Assembly: GCF_016097555.1 (NCBI RefSeq)
Contig: NC_054702.1
Span: 68,138,463 to 68,202,462 of the forward strand
From: Gigantopelta aegis
Lineage: Eukaryota > Mollusca > Gastropoda > Neomphalida > Peltospiridae
Reading direction: 5' to 3'
Length of the DNA stretch: 64,000 nucleotides
Shown: positions 33,181-44,467 of the stretch, in pieces
How the letters are laid out: each line of letters starts with the position of its first letter
Numbering within the stretch: the first letter of the stretch is position 1
Translations under genes and position numbers: made by a program
Notes under the pieces: generated by a model
What the model saw: only the letters and a program-made list of their open reading frames with translations
Databases searched by the model: none
Told to the model about the DNA's origin: nothing

Positions 33181-33502
33181 GGGGGCGGGACATAGCCCAG
33201 TGGTAAAACGTTCGCTTGATTCGCGGTCGGTCTGGGATCGATCCCCGTCGGTGGGCCCATTGGGCTATTTCTCGCTCCAGCCAGTACACCACGACTGGTA
33301 TATCAAAGGCCGTGGTATGTGTTATCCTGTCTGTGGTATGGTGCATATAAAAGATCCCTTGCTGCTAATCGAAAAGAGTAGCCCATGAAGTGGCGACAGC
33401 GGATTTTCTCTCAATATCTTTGTGGTCCTTAACCATATTATGCCCGACGCCATATAACCGTAAATAAAATGTGTTGAGTGCGTTGTTAAATAAAACATTT
33501 TC
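33181..33502 (+). repeat. Full-length tRNA-derived SINE
   Basis: The head GGGGGCGGGACATAGCCCAG then TGGTAAAACGTTCGCTTGAT is an A-box region, and GTCTGGGATCGATCCCCG holds the B box. The body includes AAAGGCCGTGGTATGTGTTA and TAAAAGATCCCTTGCTGCTA. The tail is GAGTGCGTTGTTAAATAAAA. At 322 bp it matches the reverse-oriented copy at 49211-49537 almost base for base. Confidence 0.9.
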
Positions 33503-34369
33503 TTCCTTTTCGAGAGTACACAAGGGAGCGAACTGTATGCTGCTACCTCAGGTATGTTTATAGTGGGGAAGACAAGTTCAAATTTCAGAAGAATCGTTCG
33601 CTTGTTGATACAAGCACCACAATTGGCATGACTACTCAAAATTCAAGATGGCGGCCATTTTCAAAAGGCCTGCACAAAAATATAGTATTTTCACTATATA
33701 ATTTGTCAGTGTAGTCCATTTTGATTTATCTTACTATTATATCAAGATGGTTCCATTCACAACATAAAAATCCCATAACCAGCTTAAAACTTGATCTTGT
33801 GGACTGATTGGGATTATGTTTGCATCTCAGGAGCTTCTTTCCTATGAACCTATATGAAACAACTTTTGAACACAAGTATTGTTATTAGGCCTACTGATCG
33901 ACTTAAAAATGTAATTTTTAAGTGGCTAGCAAACTTTGTGACCCAAGTTGGTTACATATGCCAAAATTGGTGCTTGTATCACAAATTTTCATTTATCTTC
34001 CCCACTATTAGTAAAACGGTAAAACGATCTCAAAGTATTTGTTGCAAAACTTTCAAAGCCTTCAACGCTATAAACTTCAGGGTAAAGAGGTACCATTGTT
34101 TAATAGCAGCATAGAATGAACATGTAAAGCAGGTTTAGGAATAAGTTTCTGTTATAATATTATGTAGGTTTGAATACCAAAAATGCATGTTCAGTTGTAC
34201 ACGTTTTCAATTCAATTAAAAGGCATTGGCGGAGGGAAAACATTTAATTGCCTTAGACAAGTCTTTCAGTAAACATTTGTCAGAGAAAACATCAATTTAT
34301 TCTTAAGAATAACATGTTGTACTTAATAAATGAGCACTCTGAAAACCATGTGAATAAAAAAAAAAAAGG
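33503..34369. other. Host non-coding stretch
   Basis: AT-rich. No gene or clear repeat recognised. Confidence 0.4.
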
Positions 34370-34905
34370 CCGTCAGGGTTGTGGAGGTGAACACATTCTA
34401 CTGGCTATCAGGAGGGAACTTTCAAGACCTTAGCACAACAATAAACGTGATCTTTCAGTGGATACCATCCCACTGTGACGTGCCAGGTAATGAAAAACAG
34501 ACAGGCTCTCAAAAGCGGGAAGCAGACCCCAGCAGATATCCAATCCCACATCATACCCAGAGGTGAAAACCATCATAAAGAACAACTTTAACACCATCTG
34601 GAAGGCAAGAAAGGAAGTGGGAAAAACCGAGGATTACCTGGAAACCCTGGTCAGGACAGCAAGTAATCATATTTAGAGTGAGAACTGGGCATTGCCGCCT
34701 ACTCTCCCGTCTCTATAGACTCAAACTTGTAACCTCTGATGAATGCGCATGTGGCACAGGTACCCAAACACCGCAACACACCCTTCAGTCCTGCCCATCA
34801 AGTAACAATGAGACAAGAAACCTGGCTGTATCCTGTGGACCTCAAAGAGAAACTGGGGACCAGCTATGTCCCTTCAACGGACAGCAGACTTCCTGGTGAG
34901 AACAA
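34370..34905 (+). pseudogene. LINE fragment: RNase H and C-terminal zinc-knuckle region
   Basis: Two pieces in different frames. The first has the RNase H end VIFQWIPSHCDVPGNEK. The second has MRTGHCRLLSRLYRL and ECACGTGTQTPQHTLQSCP, the cysteine/histidine tail seen in non-LTR retrotransposons with RNase H (Jockey/I-like group). No reverse transcriptase is present. It is an internally broken 3' fragment on the + strand. Confidence 0.8.
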
Positions 34906-35096
34906 GATTGGATGTCTGAGCATGGCTTTGGGATCGCAGATCGGAAAGGAATATTTGTTTAATTTTAACACGTTTGGAGAGAGAGAGAGACAGATCCAGT
35001 GTAACCATATAGGCAACTCCTATTGATAAAACAGAAATAATCTTTTATATGTGATTTCCCACAGAGATGTAGAAGATGTGAATTACTGGTTGAGAT

Positions 35097-35190
35097 GGGG
35101 GGGGGGGGGGGGGGGGGGGGGACATCTGAATCATTCAAGGCCTCAGGCAAGCACTCTTATCACTGAGCTATACATTGCCTCATAATAGAT
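35097..35190 (-). repeat. tRNA-like SINE remnant with G/C homopolymer
   Basis: On the minus strand, GAGGCAATGTATAGCTCAGT then GATAAGAGTGCTTGCCTGAG resembles a tRNA A-box half. GATTCAGATGTC follows, then 25 C in a row (35097-35121 on + is G). A complete tRNA fold is not present, so it is read as a decayed SINE. Confidence 0.5.
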
Positions 35191-36540
35191 TGTATGGTGT
35201 GAAAAACCCCCCTCACCCCCAAAACAACAATAAAAAACAAACAAACTTGTACACAAAGAAGAATTAAACTGTTTATCTTCCTTAGATTAGATATACCCTC
35301 ATGAATATAGCCTGAAAGATGGATGGACCAAGTTTTACAATAAACTTGCTAGATTAAATATAAAACCTAAAATCCTCTACACAAGAGTAAAATGTTAACC
35401 TAAATAAATTAAAATGAAAGAAAAACATTAAATTATGTAAATAGACATACTGCCACAAAGCTGACCAATGATGCAATTAAACCTTTATTTGCATAAAAAT
35501 AAAATATTCTAGATAATATATAGAGCACAGAGAATGAAAATAAAAACCTTATTAAAAGGACATAATATTTGAATTGTAATCAGCAGATATATGTTTATAT
35601 CTATACCGTAATCGACAATGTCAAACATTGAAATTATGAACAGAATGTCTACTTGTTTGTGTTATTACATATAATAATGGTTCCAGAAGGCATGCATGCG
35701 TACCATACCAAATTACTGAAGATATGAATTTTCTTAGTATAATTTATAAAAACAATATCTGATTGAGAAAATAGGATCTAAAATTCTAATTAGACTATAG
35801 CTACTCTTGCATCTAATAAAGACTAAAGCAGAACAAATCTATTACTTTAAAAATGTTGTATACGTGTACTAGTATATATACTATTATTTAACATTAGTTA
35901 TCACAAATCACATTTAACATTTCAACAATAAATTCATTATTAGAGTATGTATCAAGGATTACAATTTACATTCAAACTGCATCCTATAAGCCACAGCAAT
36001 TGTTAAACATAAACGAAACGCACACTGGTCATATAGTGGAATTAATCACCCACCCCATATCCCTCCCGCCCACAAAATATATAAAATATTAAACTATGTA
36101 AAAACATTTAGTAAAATTCACATAATTGTTTTTGATCATCACATTAAGATTACTAGGCTGATATGCAAAACAATAATATTACCCGGTAAATCATTATTCA
36201 TATGATTGAAAATAAACTGTACTGTTAATATCAATATAACATTATAAATACAGCTGTAATATCAAGTCTCAGTATGTGGTAAAGTTATGCAATGTAATAT
36301 ATATGAAATGAAACAATAAACGTTTTGTGGAAGGACAAAATTAGCATTAATTAATCTATTTGCTGAATGTTAGTATATTCAAACTGATTGGAATGGGGGT
36401 TTTGACATACCGGAATTTTTAAAATATAAACCTTTCAGGATTGATAACCTATTGTTAGACCTTTTTATTAATTTTCCAAAATCTGACATTGTTTTTACTA
36501 CTAATAAAACAATATATACACTCGTATATAACTCTATATA

Positions 36541-36544
<4 letters not shown>

Positions 36545-36616
<72 letters not shown>

Positions 36617-36633
36617 TATATAGTTATATATAT

Positions 36634-36672
<39 letters not shown>

Positions 36673-36677
36673 TATAT

Positions 36678-36708
<31 letters not shown>

Positions 36709-36730
36709 CACACACATACACACAAACACA
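36545..36730. repeat. Composite (TA)n and (CA)n microsatellite
   Basis: About 65 bp of pure TA, then TATAGTTATATA blocks, more TA, and interleaved ACACAC runs. Confidence 0.95.
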
Positions 36731-36867
36731 TGCAGAATGAAAAAAAGGTACTATTAAATTTTAAAATTGAAAATATAAATTCTTGGGATTTTTTTGTGTG
36801 CACAGAATAAAACATTTTACAAACCATGAAACACAACACAGTCCTGTAGTTCTCTATTTCATATCTA

Positions 36868-36995
36868 CATGAAATAACAGAAAATCTCATACAGATATTT
36901 ATATCAGTATGATATACATGTATGCAATGTATACCATGAAATAACAGACAATCTCGTACAGATATTTATATCAGCATGACATATACAATGTATAC
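36868..36995 (+). repeat. Tandem duplication of a ~65-bp segment
   Basis: Two neighbouring copies begin CATGAAATAACAG (36868 and 36935) and run through ATCTCRTACAGATATTTATA and CAATGTATAC. They differ at a few bases and one short indel. Confidence 0.85.
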
Positions 36996-37939
36996 ATCCA
37001 AGATATACGTCTGATTCACTGGCTTTACCAACTTCTAAATGTCTTGAACAACTTAAAACCACCAGGACAACCAGAAACCAATGGATTAATGAATGTGAAA
37101 AAATACACTTGTAACAGTTATAAATGAATGTACTGTTACAAATGCCAAGTCAAGAACTGGTTTTAATGGTCATTTGGAATATAGACAAAAAGTCTACTAA
37201 TTAAACTATAATACCAAATTCATCCAAAGATTCATGACACTTATTCCACTAATAAAAAAAATGATTTGTCTAATTGGTTTCTGCAAACTTATTATAGTAA
37301 AAATATTTAACACTGAGGTGCAGAAATTAAGAAAACTTTAAAAAATATATTTTAAGAAGTAAAATGGAAAGGGCTTGTACATCAGTTAAATGTATGATAT
37401 TTACATTGGGAGAAAATCCCAACAAAACATGAACCACAAATCAAAACGAATACCAATGACAGATTCTGTAGGCAATCAAAAGGTAACACTTGCTTTGAAA
37501 GATTCAACCTGAGGATGACTGGCTGGTGCTTCTTATCACAGCTATTACAAACAAAACATTATGAATGCCAGAACTAGTCCAACTCTGTGGACATGTGAGA
37601 ATCGACAACAAATTATTCAGATTCAGACTCCCAATTGATATTTTCGGATGTGTTCATTAATGCAGTCTAATTAACCCTTCAATAAGCAATCAGGCTTTCT
37701 GGTAACCATACTCTATAGTATAGCAGTGAAAAGTACTGACCCACCTCCAATTTGTGCTACAGCAAACTATTTGTAGTTGTTGTTTGAACTGATGATGTAT
37801 AATAGATACTGGAAAGTAACAGAATGCTTAACAACACCGGAACACAGTGTTAATCAATGGCTATTACAAGCAGGTGTCCACAATAAAACCAACCAGTAAC
37901 TGCAACATGCTTTAAAGCAGGGAAAGAAGTCGGATGTTG

Positions 37940-38030
37940 CCACATTGACTCCTTTCACCATTAGCACCAAGGGGTCTTCTATATGCACTTCCCCCACAGA
38001 CCGAACAGTACATACATATAAAACCCATGA
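37940..38030 (-). repeat. Decayed SINE body
   Basis: On the minus strand, GTCTGTGGGGGAAGTGCATA then AGACCCCTTGGTGCTAATGG matches the body of the SINE at 33181 with many changes. Confidence 0.5.
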
Positions 38031-38503
38031 ATTTCCAGCTATTCAGTTTTTGCTACAAACTGAAATTTAAAAACATTCATGATCTTCTATAACCTTGTTC
38101 TTGTCAAACAAACCCAAACACTTTATCAACACTTACATCACATATTACAACAAAATTGTGAAAACAATTAAACAGTTGCGTTTAATGCACGTTTCAAATT
38201 CCAGTCACATAGTCGTGTCACACAATGAAGTTTAAATGTATTACAAACATTGAGATCTTGTACTTCCACTAAGGCATAATGAACACATCCGATGATTCTT
38301 TATTGTCGACTTGATTTCAATTTGTAATACTATGTCCCACAGTTGCATATAACAAGCACAATGGACATGTCAGTATTATGCATGATGATACGCATGTAAT
38401 GACATCAACAACAAGGTTTTTTTGTTTGTTTCACAACAGCTGTTTTTAGAAAATGCCTTAACCCGAGTGATTACATTTCATATATACACATAATGTAATA
38501 CTG

Positions 38504-38758
38504 CAGGGTTTCTGCCAGAGGGTAAAATGGGTATGGTGCCATATCCAAATATTTTTGCAATTTTTTAAGTTAACCTTTTGACAAAATTAATTACTCTTAT
38601 CATTACTGTATGATTTTCTTAACCCTAACTCTAAACGTAACCCATTTTCTTTCTGGGGGAGGTCCCCCATACCCCATGTTGACTGTGACTGCATTCATCA
38701 CACCAATATTCAATTCCATAGTGCCATACTGAAACATTTCTTTCATGCAGAAACACTG
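38504..38758. mobile_element. Candidate MITE with CAGKGTTTCTGC ends
   Basis: The left end CAGGGTTTCTGCC and the inverse of the right end CAGTGTTTCTGC agree. Further in, GGTATGGTGCCAT on the left mirrors AGTATGGCACTAT from the right. The ends suggest a hAT-like type, but I find no clear 8-bp duplication. Confidence 0.45.
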
Positions 38759-39174
38759 AATAGTAATAAACAAAATTTAATATCATAGTAAAACTACCTG
38801 TGTATAGCCCTTCCTAATAATTTTATTACAAATAAAATTAAATTTAATCTCAACATTTCTCTCAAACTTGCACGTAATGTTATTTATGTTTACATTAATT
38901 ACAACCACCATGGTCATGTAGATATACAACTACAATTACAAAACATTTACCAAATTTTACTAATACATGTACATGTACAATCAAATAGTACACTGTTACT
39001 TTGTTCACATGTATGTAAGTGACACCTAAACCTTGCTATAGAAGGCACCTTGTATAACAAACAGCTGTCTATAAAGGTCACTCAAGACACTTTTAAAAAC
39101 AAAACATTTTCAAGTCAATATAGGTGATTTGGTGTACCTCTATAAAAAGGTCACCTTGCTGCATTAGAAAAAAT

Positions 39175-39287
39175 GTAGCAGGTTTCCTCTGATGACTGCG
39201 AGTCAGAATGACCAAATGTTTCACATCCAACAGCCAATGATTAATTAATCAATGTGCTCCAGTGGTGTCGTTAAACAAAAACAAACT
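39175..39287 (+). repeat. SINE tail copy
   Basis: GCAGGTTTCCTCTGATGACT, CATCCAACAGCCAATGATTA and CAGTGGTGTCGTTAAACAAA match the second SINE tail type seen at 22817 and 53496. The tRNA-like head is missing. Confidence 0.75.
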
Positions 39288-40867
39288 ATAAAAAGGTCAC
39301 ATGCAAATAATGACTTGTAGTGCCCTCGAGTAGCCTTTAAGGTGCATTCTCACGGTGTGATTTGTAGTAACGAGTTGCAGTATGGGATGAAGCTGTATGG
39401 TGAAAACTGCTAAATTATAACACTATCAGTTTTAGTCACATGTGACAATTTATGCAGCAGGGCTTCTAGATTATGGTAGCCCCACTCCCATGGTTAGTAA
39501 TATTCAATGTTGGTCTAGTAAATAACTATTACTGCCATGTCCGATGGCTTTGGTTTTTGATCATACGTTGCAGTTAAGTCTATTTTGTAAATATGAATAT
39601 CCTGCCGCCACCCCAAACCCCCAATATCAGTGTTTTTAAGCTCTATCTCCCTTTTCAGGTGATATATCCGATTATTACTATTATTTAGTAAAATTGCATA
39701 ACTTAAAGTAAGTAAAGTAGGGCTAGTGAATTTTTAATCGTGACTAGTAAGTTTTTTTTACATCACTGATCCTATGGCTAGTGGATTTTATAAAAAATTC
39801 TAGAAGCCATGTTTATGCAGCACCAAAAATCTGCAAAACTAAACAACTACAAAGTGCATGCTATAAGGTTGTGGCAATGCCCCTTTGTAGACAGTGTTGG
39901 TTGTACATACAAAGGCATAAAAAGATGAATAGACAAGCAAACTGAAACACAAATAGTGTACACATACATGTAGGAATGTAAACAAATAACACTTTCTAAA
40001 CAGCAAGCCAAAGTAAAAGATCAATTAAAAAAACAATGTTAAACCCTAAAAGGATATAATCACTAAAAATATAAATGCAAAACATGTTAAAAGCAAACAA
40101 TAAAATTTAAAAGTTGCATTTTTTATTATGTTGTTTCTTGTATATTTTGCATTGTTGCTAAGAGGTTTTGTGGTTCTGGCTGCTGGATATTGCTAATGTC
40201 CCTTACAAGACAAATGTCCCACACATGTTGAAGACATTCAAACCCAACATGATCAAATATTTGACTGAAATGAGCCTAAATAACATAAAAAATAAATGTT
40301 TGACATCTTTGTTTTGACTATCTTCAATAAAAAATATTTTTATTTTTGGCAATATAAAAATGATGAATATGTCAATTTTAAAAACAAATAATTAAAAGTA
40401 TTTCATTTGCATACATGCTTATGTACTAAGTATAAAAAAATTAAATAAAAATATAGGAACCTTCTCTTAACTTCAAGTTAGCCATGGCATCTAACAATTA
40501 TAGTCCTTCCCATAGGGATCGCATTTTTTCATACTATGTGATTTACTACAAGATTGATTTGTAAATTGCACACACAAATTGTATTTCTTTCTTAACACTT
40601 TTACTTTTCTTCTTACGTCAAACCAAACTGAAATTATTTTTAAAAAAACCTTTTAATAGAATAACTGGATAGGCTATAAATAAATTAAACATGATTATTA
40701 TTAATTTTTGAAGTTTTTGCAATTTTTAATTAATTCTTTATTAATTTTTTCATACATGATGTCCACATTTTGGAAGAAAGGAAAATAGACATAATAACAA
40801 CAGTTTTACACATATTAAAGATATATATTCTAAATTTATGCATGTGTCCTTATCAAGTATTGTGAAA

Positions 40868-43465
40868 AACCGTGAACCGGGCTAACCCATAAACCGGTCT
40901 ATTTACATCATGCTTGTTTTTAATGGATCTGCACGCGAGTGAACTTTGACATGTGAATAATTTTTGTTGAAGAAACCAAAACTTTACTGACAAATTGCAC
41001 AAATGAGGAAAAAACAGGTAAGATTTATTTTTTATGCACAATACAATGTACACAATATTAAAATATTTATATTATTAATACAAACCAGTATGCAAATAAA
41101 CAACAGGTCTCGAAGGTAGACGTCTGCTTTCACCTTTGGGTGAGGTCACGTGACCTACGTCATTCTTCCCAAGGAAAACAAACTATGGAAGCCCATACTG
41201 GCCACCATAATCAATGATTAAAATTAAGTTAATGTTAGCTGCCTGGAAAGCAGTTCAAAATGGCATGACAATATACAAGGCTTCAAAACATTTTGGCATA
41301 CCAAAATAAACACTTGGCAACCGAAAATCAGGAAAATTACATACCGGTAACCCCTAAAAAACTGGCAGCCAAAAACTTCCAAAATTTGAAAAGGTTAATG
41401 AGAAGAAGCTGGTTGCTCAAATAACCTATCTGGCTAGTTTAGGTTATGGGACTCAAGAGCAGAAGTGGTTATGTTAGTGACTGATTATGCCCATTTCTTG
41501 TCTGTTTTGCCACCTGATGGATGGTTGAACTGATTCTTTGATAGATGGCCTGAAATTCAGCTGATCCGACCAAGAAGCACAGAGTTATACAGAACAAATT
41601 GTGCCACACCTCTCCGAGATGAAAACTGTGATGGACAAGTACGATTTGCATTAAAAACTGCATTGTACTTACAATGTTGACGAGACTGGCATAAACACCA
41701 AGCATAAGCCTGGTGAGGTTGTGTCTAAAAAGGAGAAAACCTGCTGCCACTACAAGTTCCAGGTCTTCGTAAGTGACTGTCATCGCTTGTTGAAATGCAG
41801 TTGGCACAAATATTCCACCTTTTATTATTTTTAATGGAAAAAGAATGAATCCTGATTTATCACAAAAGTGCATACCCGGTACTGAAGTTCGTATCTCTGA
41901 GATAGGTTGGTCGAACAATGTTTCTATTCATGGATTTTATTCAGAATCACTTTGTAAAATTCACCATGGGCTCCGATTCAGATCACAAATTACTGCTCTA
42001 TGATGGCCATGCCAGCCATATAAATATTGCACTCAGAGTCATTCTGTTTGGCTTGCCTCCACACACCAGTAACCTGACCCAGCCATTGGATGTGGGTTGT
42101 TTCGGTCCATTCAAGCGGTATTTACATGCTGAGTGTGGTACCTTCATGAGGAGAAACATCACAGAGGCCATCACCAAGTATGACTTGGGTGAAATAGTCT
42201 GTAAGGTTTACCCAAAGGCTCTTTCACATCAGAACTTGGTGTCAAGTTTTTGCAAGACAGGCATCTACCCTTTCGATCTCAGTCATTGACAACAACCAGC
42301 TGTCTGTGTCATCAGTGTTCACTGGTAATTCTCCACACTGCAGACCAACAGACACAGACCTTTTTTTTATGCTAGAGACCCAATGAAAAACCTCCATAAT
42401 AAAACAACAAAGAAGCAGAAAGATAAAGTTGTAAAAACTGGAGGAACATCAGTGTCTAATTTTCCAATAGTGACACCAGCAGTGACATCGAGTTTAATGA
42501 TGAAGAAAAATGTTGTTTGTGGACTTTTCGAACCAGCACAGCTGAAAAATCTATGCTGTGTCAAACTGGTTAATTGGGCTCAGTGTGATGCTTACAGTCA
42601 TTGGGTGCAACTGAACTTTTGTGTTTCACAAAATGTTGTAAGATGCCACACAAAGTTGTTCTGCCCATACTGTCATTCAGATGAAGAATAGTTTACTTCT
42701 AACAACAGTGTAGTACTTTGTAAATATGTTCCTTTGTTACATTATTCACATTTTCAAGCATCTTCATAAATCAAGGCTAATATTCGTTCCTCGTATTCAG
42801 CCTTGATACATGTAGTCAAGATTACTGATATCCACTACTAGCGCCCTCTATTGGAAGAAAATTTGTAACACCGATTATGTCCCTTACACGATGACATCGC
42901 TGACCAATCACAGCATCGGTAACATGTGACAATCTTGAAAGCAATATCAAAAATTAACCGCTGGATGCTGACTCTGCCATCTTTGTTTGCAATAACAAGG
43001 GAATCTATAAGGAGCGTTGCGATTCGTTGCAATCAGATCTCATCGCATCCAATGAAATTTAAGCATTTTGTGGCACGATTTCTTGACATGTATCAAGGCT
43101 GAATACGAGGAACGAATATTAGCCTTGATTTATGAAGATGATTTTCAAGTTGACAAACTGTTGTTTTTAAAGTACTTTTCCAATGATGACCGATATTATC
43201 TACAATACTTTTTGCGATGCCGTAAATAGACTGGTTTACACATTTAGCAGTAGTCTGCTTTTAGAGAGGACCTGGAAAATGTTAACATTCAACTATGGCA
43301 TGCATTTCATCTATCTACAAGCTGTAATGGTAAGATTGTGAAAATTATATTGCTTGATTTCTATAGTAACTTAAATAATGTAAAATATTAATTCTTCAAA
43401 TTGATTGTGTGATTACAATGCGTGTGTGTAGAAGTCATTTTCTGTTAATAGCCCGGTTCACGGTT
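40868..43465 (+). mobile_element. Decayed pogo/Tigger-like DNA transposon with PHD-type finger
   Basis: The ends are AACCGTGAACCGGGCTA (40868-40884) and its exact inverse (43449-43465). Broken + strand coding runs from about 41220: a psq-like start (TIYKASKHFGIPK), YNVDETGINTKHKP with the first catalytic aspartate near 41670, then LLLYDGHASHINI and SNLTQPLDVGCFGPFKRYL in one open frame (41918-42289). A last frame (42383-42691) ends with a cysteine-rich WAQCDAYSHWVQLNFC..CPYCH finger, like the PHD fingers of this transposase group. Several stops and frame changes disable it. A MITE is inserted near its 3' end. The TA duplication expected for this group is not clear on the left. Confidence 0.75.
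42759..43140. mobile_element. MITE with perfect 55-bp TIRs and 9-bp duplication
   Basis: The left arm (42759-42813) begins CATCTTCATAAATCAAGGCT. The right arm (43086-43140) is its exact inverse over all 55 bp. ATTTTCAAG flanks the element on both sides (42750-42758 and 43141-43149). A 9-bp duplication with long TIRs suits Mutator-like elements; Merlin is an alternative. The 382-bp element has no coding capacity. Identical arms point to a recent insertion into the older Tigger-like element. Confidence 0.92.
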
Positions 43466-44392
43466 ACTCGAGGATATATCAATAGTGTCAATTTGTTTAT
43501 TATTCACAGAAACAATATTCGATACACCCAACAAGAACTTGTAACCAAAAAGTATACATACTTATAATAAGGTCAATATTAATCTTTGAAAACAGAATAT
43601 TGTTATCTTAATTATTGATTAAGAAAAAGAAAAAAATCATCAACAACAAAAATTGCATGTTTTTGCAGTAATATATACATATTTTTTTGTACTTCTGTTG
43701 GTATTTTGAAATTCTCAAGAGAAATGTCATTTGCCATTGGCAGTCCTGTGACAATAATCATAAATAATCATAATAAATTGAATATACCATTCAACTATGT
43801 AAGTGTGTACTGCTTTCACTGTGTATGAAAGGAATCTTAATTGAGAAACATCCAAGCACTTTGTTTTGTCAGTGGCCGTGAGGTATCCAACATAAAGTAA
43901 TTGTTACACCTGGTCTAGAAAATCAAAGAAGAAACCTGCTGATAGCATACAGGCAAACATTTTCAATTACCAACAAGGAATCTTTTATATTCACTTTATC
44001 ACAGACAGTACATGTTGACAGTATGACGGAAATCAGAATAACATTCGTTAAAATTAAGACCCAGTTACCATCTTCATATCTGCACACAATTCAAATGCTC
44101 CTCAAAACATATATTAATAAATACTAAGTTTTACCAACATCAAATGGTGCACAGCAAACCATGACTATTACAAAGAGCTTAGACACACACTTGCCAACTT
44201 CCACAAACACCAACAATAGTTTTAATTCTCAGTTCTAGGTGCTGATACCAGTGCCACAGCATCCTAACTCAATATATTATTTACTATCACTGATCCTTTC
44301 ATCTTGTTTACAACAGTTGCTATAATCCGTGATAAATGTGATGGAATATTCTCACAAAGAAAAAAATGGCATCTTCTACAGCTTTGTCTTCA
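43466..44392. other. Non-coding stretch, likely CPT1 3' side
   Basis: Holds a decayed SINE body on the minus strand near 43870-44020 (AAAGATTCCTTGTTGGTAAT). The part next to 44393 is likely CPT1 3' UTR, but no polyadenylation site could be chosen. Confidence 0.45.
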
Positions 44393-44467
44393 TTAAGAAC
44401 TTTCATCAAACAGACTCTTCATATCTGCAAATGCCTTGATGAGATTGTTCCCAAACTGGTTAGCATT
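44393..44467 (-). CDS. CPT1: CPT1 last exon with stop
   Basis: Encodes [24 protein letters not shown] in one run, then TAA (44393-44395). The acceptor is CTTCAACAG. It matches the C-terminal helix of CPT1. Confidence 0.88.
   Translation of the reverse strand, partial: NANQFGNNLIKAFADMKSLFDESS

Larger units (their letters stand above)
35200..40867. other. Long AT-rich non-coding stretch
   Basis: No coding sequence recognised over 5.6 kb. It holds a composite (TA)n/(CA)n tract, a two-copy direct duplication, a SINE remnant, a candidate MITE and a SINE tail copy, listed separately. Part could be 3' UTR of the minus-strand CPT1 gene, which ends at 44393, but I cannot show that. Confidence 0.45.

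Noticed and set aside
33181-33260. Possible functional tRNA gene
   Set aside because: A- and B-box-like sequences are present, but the body and tail identify a SINE and there is no proper acceptor stem.
41469-41918. 149-aa minus-strand frame
   Set aside because: It is the antisense shadow of the decayed Tigger-like transposase, which has recognisable motifs on the + strand.
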